The notes beneath the pieces are model-generated. The model ran no database searches. It worked only from the letters and a program-made list of their open reading frames with translations, and was not told the origin of the DNA. The position numbers and the translations under genes were made by a program. Positions 4,762 through 7,417 of a stretch of DNA of 7,417 nucleotides are shown here, piece after piece (positions within the stretch are counted from its first letter, which is position 1; each line of letters starts with the position of its first letter). This stretch comes from Alphaproteobacteria bacterium. Its GTDB lineage: Bacteria > Pseudomonadota > Alphaproteobacteria > SMXP01. The stretch lies in contig JAJFIM010000099.1 of the NCBI GenBank assembly GCA_021774995.1, forward strand, positions 1-7,417, read 5' to 3'.

Positions 4762-6591
4762 GTGTCATCACAAGACCATAACGATTCTTCTTTATCCGCG
4801 CCTGAGATCCCGCCCCGCACGCTGACTTTGATCAGACGCGTGTGGAAGGCTTATGTTCTGCCGCACAAAACCCGCGTTTTAATCGCGGTCTTTTTCATGC
4901 TGATCGTCGCGGTCACCTCCGCCAGCCAACCGCTGGTGTTGAGTTTCGCGATTCGAGAGTTGATGGTGCAGCAAAACGCCGACATGCGGCTCACCGTCGC
5001 CGGGGTGATTATCGCTATAGGTCTGACCAAGGCCGCCGCAACTTATGTGCAAGCCATGATCATGAGCCGCCTTGGTCAAAAGATGGTGGCCGACTTGCAA
5101 ACCGGTCTGTTTCACAAACTTGTCCATTCCGATTTAGGGCGCCTGCAGCAAACCCATTCGGGCAGTTTTGTCTCCAATTTTCTCTATGACGCCAATCTGA
5201 TCGCGGCCTCCATCAGCTCCGGCATCACCGGCATCGCCATTCACGGCGTGACCGTAATCGGTTTCATTGCAACCATGTTCTATATTGACTGGAAACTGGC
5301 CATTATCGGCACTGTCGTTATTCCCTTTGTCGCCCATTTCGCCCGCAAGCTCAGCAAAACCATGCGCAAAGCCACAACAGGGGGCATGAACGAGACCGAC
5401 AATCTCTCCAAACTCGTGCTTGAAACGCTGAAGGGCGCACGCACCATTAAAACGTTCCAACAGGAAGATGTAGAGGTCGCCCGCGCCGCGACAACCGTCA
5501 ACAACCGCCTTGATCATCTCATGTCGGGACTGCGCGCGCGCATCGCCGCCGCGCCTCTCACCGAAGCCGTCACCATATTCGGTCTGGCCGGCGTGCTCGT
5601 TTACGCCAGCATTCAGCAATTGGATCCGGGTGATTTGACGGGCTTTATCACCGCCATGTTTTTATCCTACCAACCGCTTAAAGTTCTTTCCAACTTATCC
5701 GTCGTGGTGTCCGAAGGCGCGACCGCGGCAACCCGCATATTCGGCGTTATGGACGTGGAACCTAAAATCACAGATTCCACCGACGCAAAACCGCTCAACC
5801 TCGAAAAGGGCGCCATTCACCTCGAAGAAGTTGTCTTTCATTATACGGACGATATTGCTGCACTTGATGGACTGGACCTCGACGTTCCCGCGGGTAAAAC
5901 AGTGGCTCTGGTGGGGCCGAGCGGCGCCGGCAAAAGCACGGTCTTTAATCTCATCCCAAGATTTTATGACGTCACCAGCGGCCATGTCGCCATTGACGGA
6001 CAAGACGTGCGCGGCGTGACCCTGGCCAGTTTGCGCAAAGTGATTTCCATTGTCACACAGGAGCCTTTTTTGTTTGACGATAGTGTGCGGGCCAATATCG
6101 CCTATGGCAGGCCCGGCGCTACGCAAGCCGAAATTGAAGCGGCCGCGCGGGGCGCCGCCGCCGCCGATTTTATTTCTGCATTGCCGGGCGGCTATGACGC
6201 CCCCGTGGGCGAACAGGGCGTCAAACTCTCCGGCGGCCAGCGGCAGCGCATCGCCATCGCCCGCGCGATGCTGGCGAACGCCCCCATCCTTCTGCTTGAC
6301 GAAGCCACGTCGGCGCTTGACAATGAATCGGAACGGCAGGTCCAAATCGCGCTGAAGCGGCTGATGGAAGGGCGCACAACATTGGTAATTGCCCATCGCC
6401 TGTCCACCATCATCGATGTTGACTGCATTTATGTTCTTGACCGCGGCCGCGTGGTTGAAAAGGGCGCGCATGACGAACTCCTGGCGCAGGGCGGTCTTTA
6501 TGCGCGTCTCTACCGCACGCAATTTAACGCAAAGTCAAAAGAAGCCGGCGAGGCCGATGAGGCCCGCCCCCTGCCGGTCGCCGGGGAATAA
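4762..6591 (+). CDS. ABC exporter half-transporter, permease fused to ATPase, probable MsbA-like lipid A/lipid flippase
   Basis: A 609-residue type IV ABC half-exporter that should work as a homodimer in the inner membrane. The transmembrane domain has six helices at about 38-60, 77-99, 153-175, 177-194, 268-286 and 292-312. The nucleotide-binding domain is complete: A-loop Tyr361, Walker A GPSGAGKST (385-393), Q-loop Gln433, signature LSGGQ (489-493), Walker B ILLLD with Asp513 and catalytic Glu514, SALD D-loop, and H-loop His545. All key residues are present, so it should hydrolyse ATP. Motifs alone do not give the substrate. Because it lies 11 bases before a DUF374 acyltransferase and a Kdo transferase, export of lipid A-core or a related lipid, as by MsbA, is the best inference. 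Drug or peptide export remains possible. The start is GTG 4762; an in-frame TAG at 4741 leaves no better candidate. An Ala/Glu-rich tail follows the ATPase domain. Confidence 0.9.
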   Translation: MSSQDHNDSSLSAPEIPPRTLTLIRRVWKAYVLPHKTRVLIAVFFMLIVAVTSASQPLVLSFAIRELMVQQNADMRLTVAGVIIAIGLTKAAATYVQAMIMSRLGQKMVADLQTGLFHKLVHSDLGRLQQTHSGSFVSNFLYDANLIAASISSGITGIAIHGVTVIGFIATMFYIDWKLAIIGTVVIPFVAHFARKLSKTMRKATTGGMNETDNLSKLVLETLKGARTIKTFQQEDVEVARAATTVNNRLDHLMSGLRARIAAAPLTEAVTIFGLAGVLVYASIQQLDPGDLTGFITAMFLSYQPLKVLSNLSVVVSEGATAATRIFGVMDVEPKITDSTDAKPLNLEKGAIHLEEVVFHYTDDIAALDGLDLDVPAGKTVALVGPSGAGKSTVFNLIPRFYDVTSGHVAIDGQDVRGVTLASLRKVISIVTQEPFLFDDSVRANIAYGRPGATQAEIEAAARGAAAADFISALPGGYDAPVGEQGVKLSGGQRQRIAIARAMLANAPILLLDEATSALDNESERQVQIALKRLMEGRTTLVIAHRLSTIIDVDCIYVLDRGRVVEKGAHDELLAQGGLYARLYRTQFNAKSKEAGEADEARPLPVAGE

Positions 6592-6602
6592 GGGCGGATG
6601 AG

Positions 6603-7346
6603 ATGAAACTCGGCAAACGCATCCTCAATAACGCACTGGCGCAAGCCGCGCTGACCAAATTAATCGTGCTCTATATTCGCCTTGTCAACGCCACCACGCG
6701 GTGGGAGATCATTAATGGCGAAGCGCCCCAAAAGGTCGTTAATGAAAATCGGCCTGGCATCGGCGCCGCATGGCATGGCCGGATTGCGCTTTTGGCGTAT
6801 TCCATCCCGCACCCTAAGGATACTTACGCTCTCATTTCACAGGGGCGCGATGGCGCACTGATGGCGCGGATCATCGAAGACTTAGGCTTTCGCACGGTGC
6901 GCGGTTCGGCAAAGGCGGCGCACAAGACCAAAGATAAAGGCGGGGTGGGCGCAATGCTCTCCATGGTCAAAATCCTGGAGCAAGGCCGCAGGGTCCTTAT
7001 CACGCCCGACGGACCGCGCGGCCCCCGCATGCACGCCAAAGGCGGGGTCATCACATTGGCGCGCATTTCCGGCGAGCCGGTTTATCCCGTCACATACGCC
7101 GTGCGCAAGCGCATCGTGATACGCTCGTGGGACCGCTTCATACTTCCGCTCCCTTTCAACAGCGGTGTCTTTATCTGGGGAAGACCGGTCACCGTCGCGC
7201 ATGACGCTGACGCCAAAGAGCAGGAAAAGGCGCGCAGACAGATTGAGGATCAGTTAAACGCCATGACGCGGCAAGCCGATGAAATCGTCGGCCAAACAAC
7301 CATAGAACCCGCGCCGCCCCGCAAGACGGCTCCCTCGTGGCGATGA
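6603..7346 (+). CDS. DUF374 lysophospholipid acyltransferase family protein
   Basis: A 247-residue protein of the DUF374 branch of the LPLAT acyltransferase superfamily. Conserved blocks are AAWHGRI (55-61, candidate catalytic His58), ISQGRDG (78-84), LGFRTVRGSA (94-103), ITPDGPRGPRM (133-143) and SWDRFILPLPF (175-185). A hydrophobic N-terminal segment (about 12-30) may anchor it to the inner membrane. The classic HX4D acyltransferase motif is incomplete: Leu63 stands five residues after His58 where Asp is expected. I recall this as usual for the subfamily. Its place between an MsbA-like exporter and waaA suggests acyl transfer to a lipid A precursor or another envelope lipid, which is inference. 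The ATG at 6603 is preceded by AGGGCGG with short spacing. The stop codon shares ATGA with the next gene, implying translational coupling. The C-terminal tail after about residue 230 is Pro/Thr-rich and looks disordered. Confidence 0.9.
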   Translation: MKLGKRILNNALAQAALTKLIVLYIRLVNATTRWEIINGEAPQKVVNENRPGIGAAWHGRIALLAYSIPHPKDTYALISQGRDGALMARIIEDLGFRTVRGSAKAAHKTKDKGGVGAMLSMVKILEQGRRVLITPDGPRGPRMHAKGGVITLARISGEPVYPVTYAVRKRIVIRSWDRFILPLPFNSGVFIWGRPVTVAHDADAKEQEKARRQIEDQLNAMTRQADEIVGQTTIEPAPPRKTAPSWR

Positions 7347-7417
7347 ACGGCTCCCATCAAACAAAGCAAACCCGCCGTCCGTTCAGCCTGTCTTTCTATC
7401 GCGCCGTGACGCTGTGC
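7343..7417 (+). CDS. waaA: Probable 3-deoxy-D-manno-octulosonic acid (Kdo) transferase WaaA, N-terminal 25 codons only
   Basis: The reading frame starts at ATG 7343 in an ATGA overlap with the DUF374 gene and stays open to the window end. Only 25 residues are visible: a short basic, polar lead (KQTRR at 8-12), then a hydrophobic segment beginning FSLSFYRAVTLC. WaaA/KdtA proteins typically begin with a similar LxLYRxLT sequence at the membrane anchor. This, together with the DUF374 neighbour, which I recall as commonly preceding waaA and lpxK in Alphaproteobacteria, is the basis of the call. WaaA adds Kdo to lipid IVA at the cytoplasmic face of the inner membrane. The fragment is too short to show catalytic residues, so the call depends mainly on context. 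Confidence 0.6.
   Translation, partial: MNGSHQTKQTRRPFSLSFYRAVTLC

Noticed and set aside
5695..6522. Long minus-strand open frame (275 codons) opposite the ABC ATPase domain
   Set aside because: It lies wholly inside a gene with intact Walker A, LSGGQ and Walker B motifs. Its translation has no recognisable domain and looks like a shadow of the biased codon use.
1..7417. A novel defence, mobile or biosynthetic system
   Set aside because: Nearly every gene belongs to a recognised chromosomal family in an arrangement I know from Alphaproteobacteria. I found no transposase, integrase, toxin-antitoxin pair, nuclease, array or long terminal repeats.

Overview
This 7.4 kb window looks like a piece of an alphaproteobacterial chromosome. 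All genes lie on the + strand. The sequence is moderately GC-rich, with G/C-biased third codon positions. It carries a gene order I associate with Alphaproteobacteria: PmbA/TldE, CysQ-type phosphatase, DUF4170, lipid ABC transporter, DUF374 acyltransferase and Kdo transferase. DUF4170 is, as far as I know, essentially confined to that class. I cannot name the genus. I see no rRNA, tRNA, mobile element, CRISPR array or anomalous-composition island.

Region 1 (1-2025) opens inside ubiD, a prFMN-dependent decarboxylase of ubiquinone biosynthesis, of which about the last three quarters is present. Two small inner-membrane proteins follow: an unrecognised four-helix protein (1218-1607) and a MAPEG-family protein (1633-2025). 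They are 25 bases apart and probably co-transcribed. The 98-base gap after ubiD holds a 25-base pyrimidine tract and a good Shine-Dalgarno sequence.

Region 2 (2026-4285) starts with a 96-base gap containing two terminator-like hairpins and a weak promoter-like pair. The U-tract of the second hairpin ends one base before the pmbA start codon. pmbA (tldE) overlaps the next gene, a cysQ-like bisphosphate nucleotidase / inositol monophosphatase family protein, by 8 bases.

Region 3 (4286-7417) begins with a 145-base gap carrying a weak hairpin and a TATAAT -10 element just upstream of a DUF4170 gene. An MsbA-like ABC exporter, a DUF374 acyltransferase and the first 25 codons of a probable waaA (Kdo transferase, joined by an ATGA overlap) follow. 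The last three suggest an envelope module: lipid A acylation, Kdo addition and export of the lipid across the inner membrane. pmbA and cysQ are conserved neighbours without an evident direct role in that pathway. I found no convincing evidence for a new defence or mobile system. The most open questions are the function of DUF4170 in this cluster, the role of the membrane pair behind ubiD, and unusual start-site architecture at pmbA and DUF4170.
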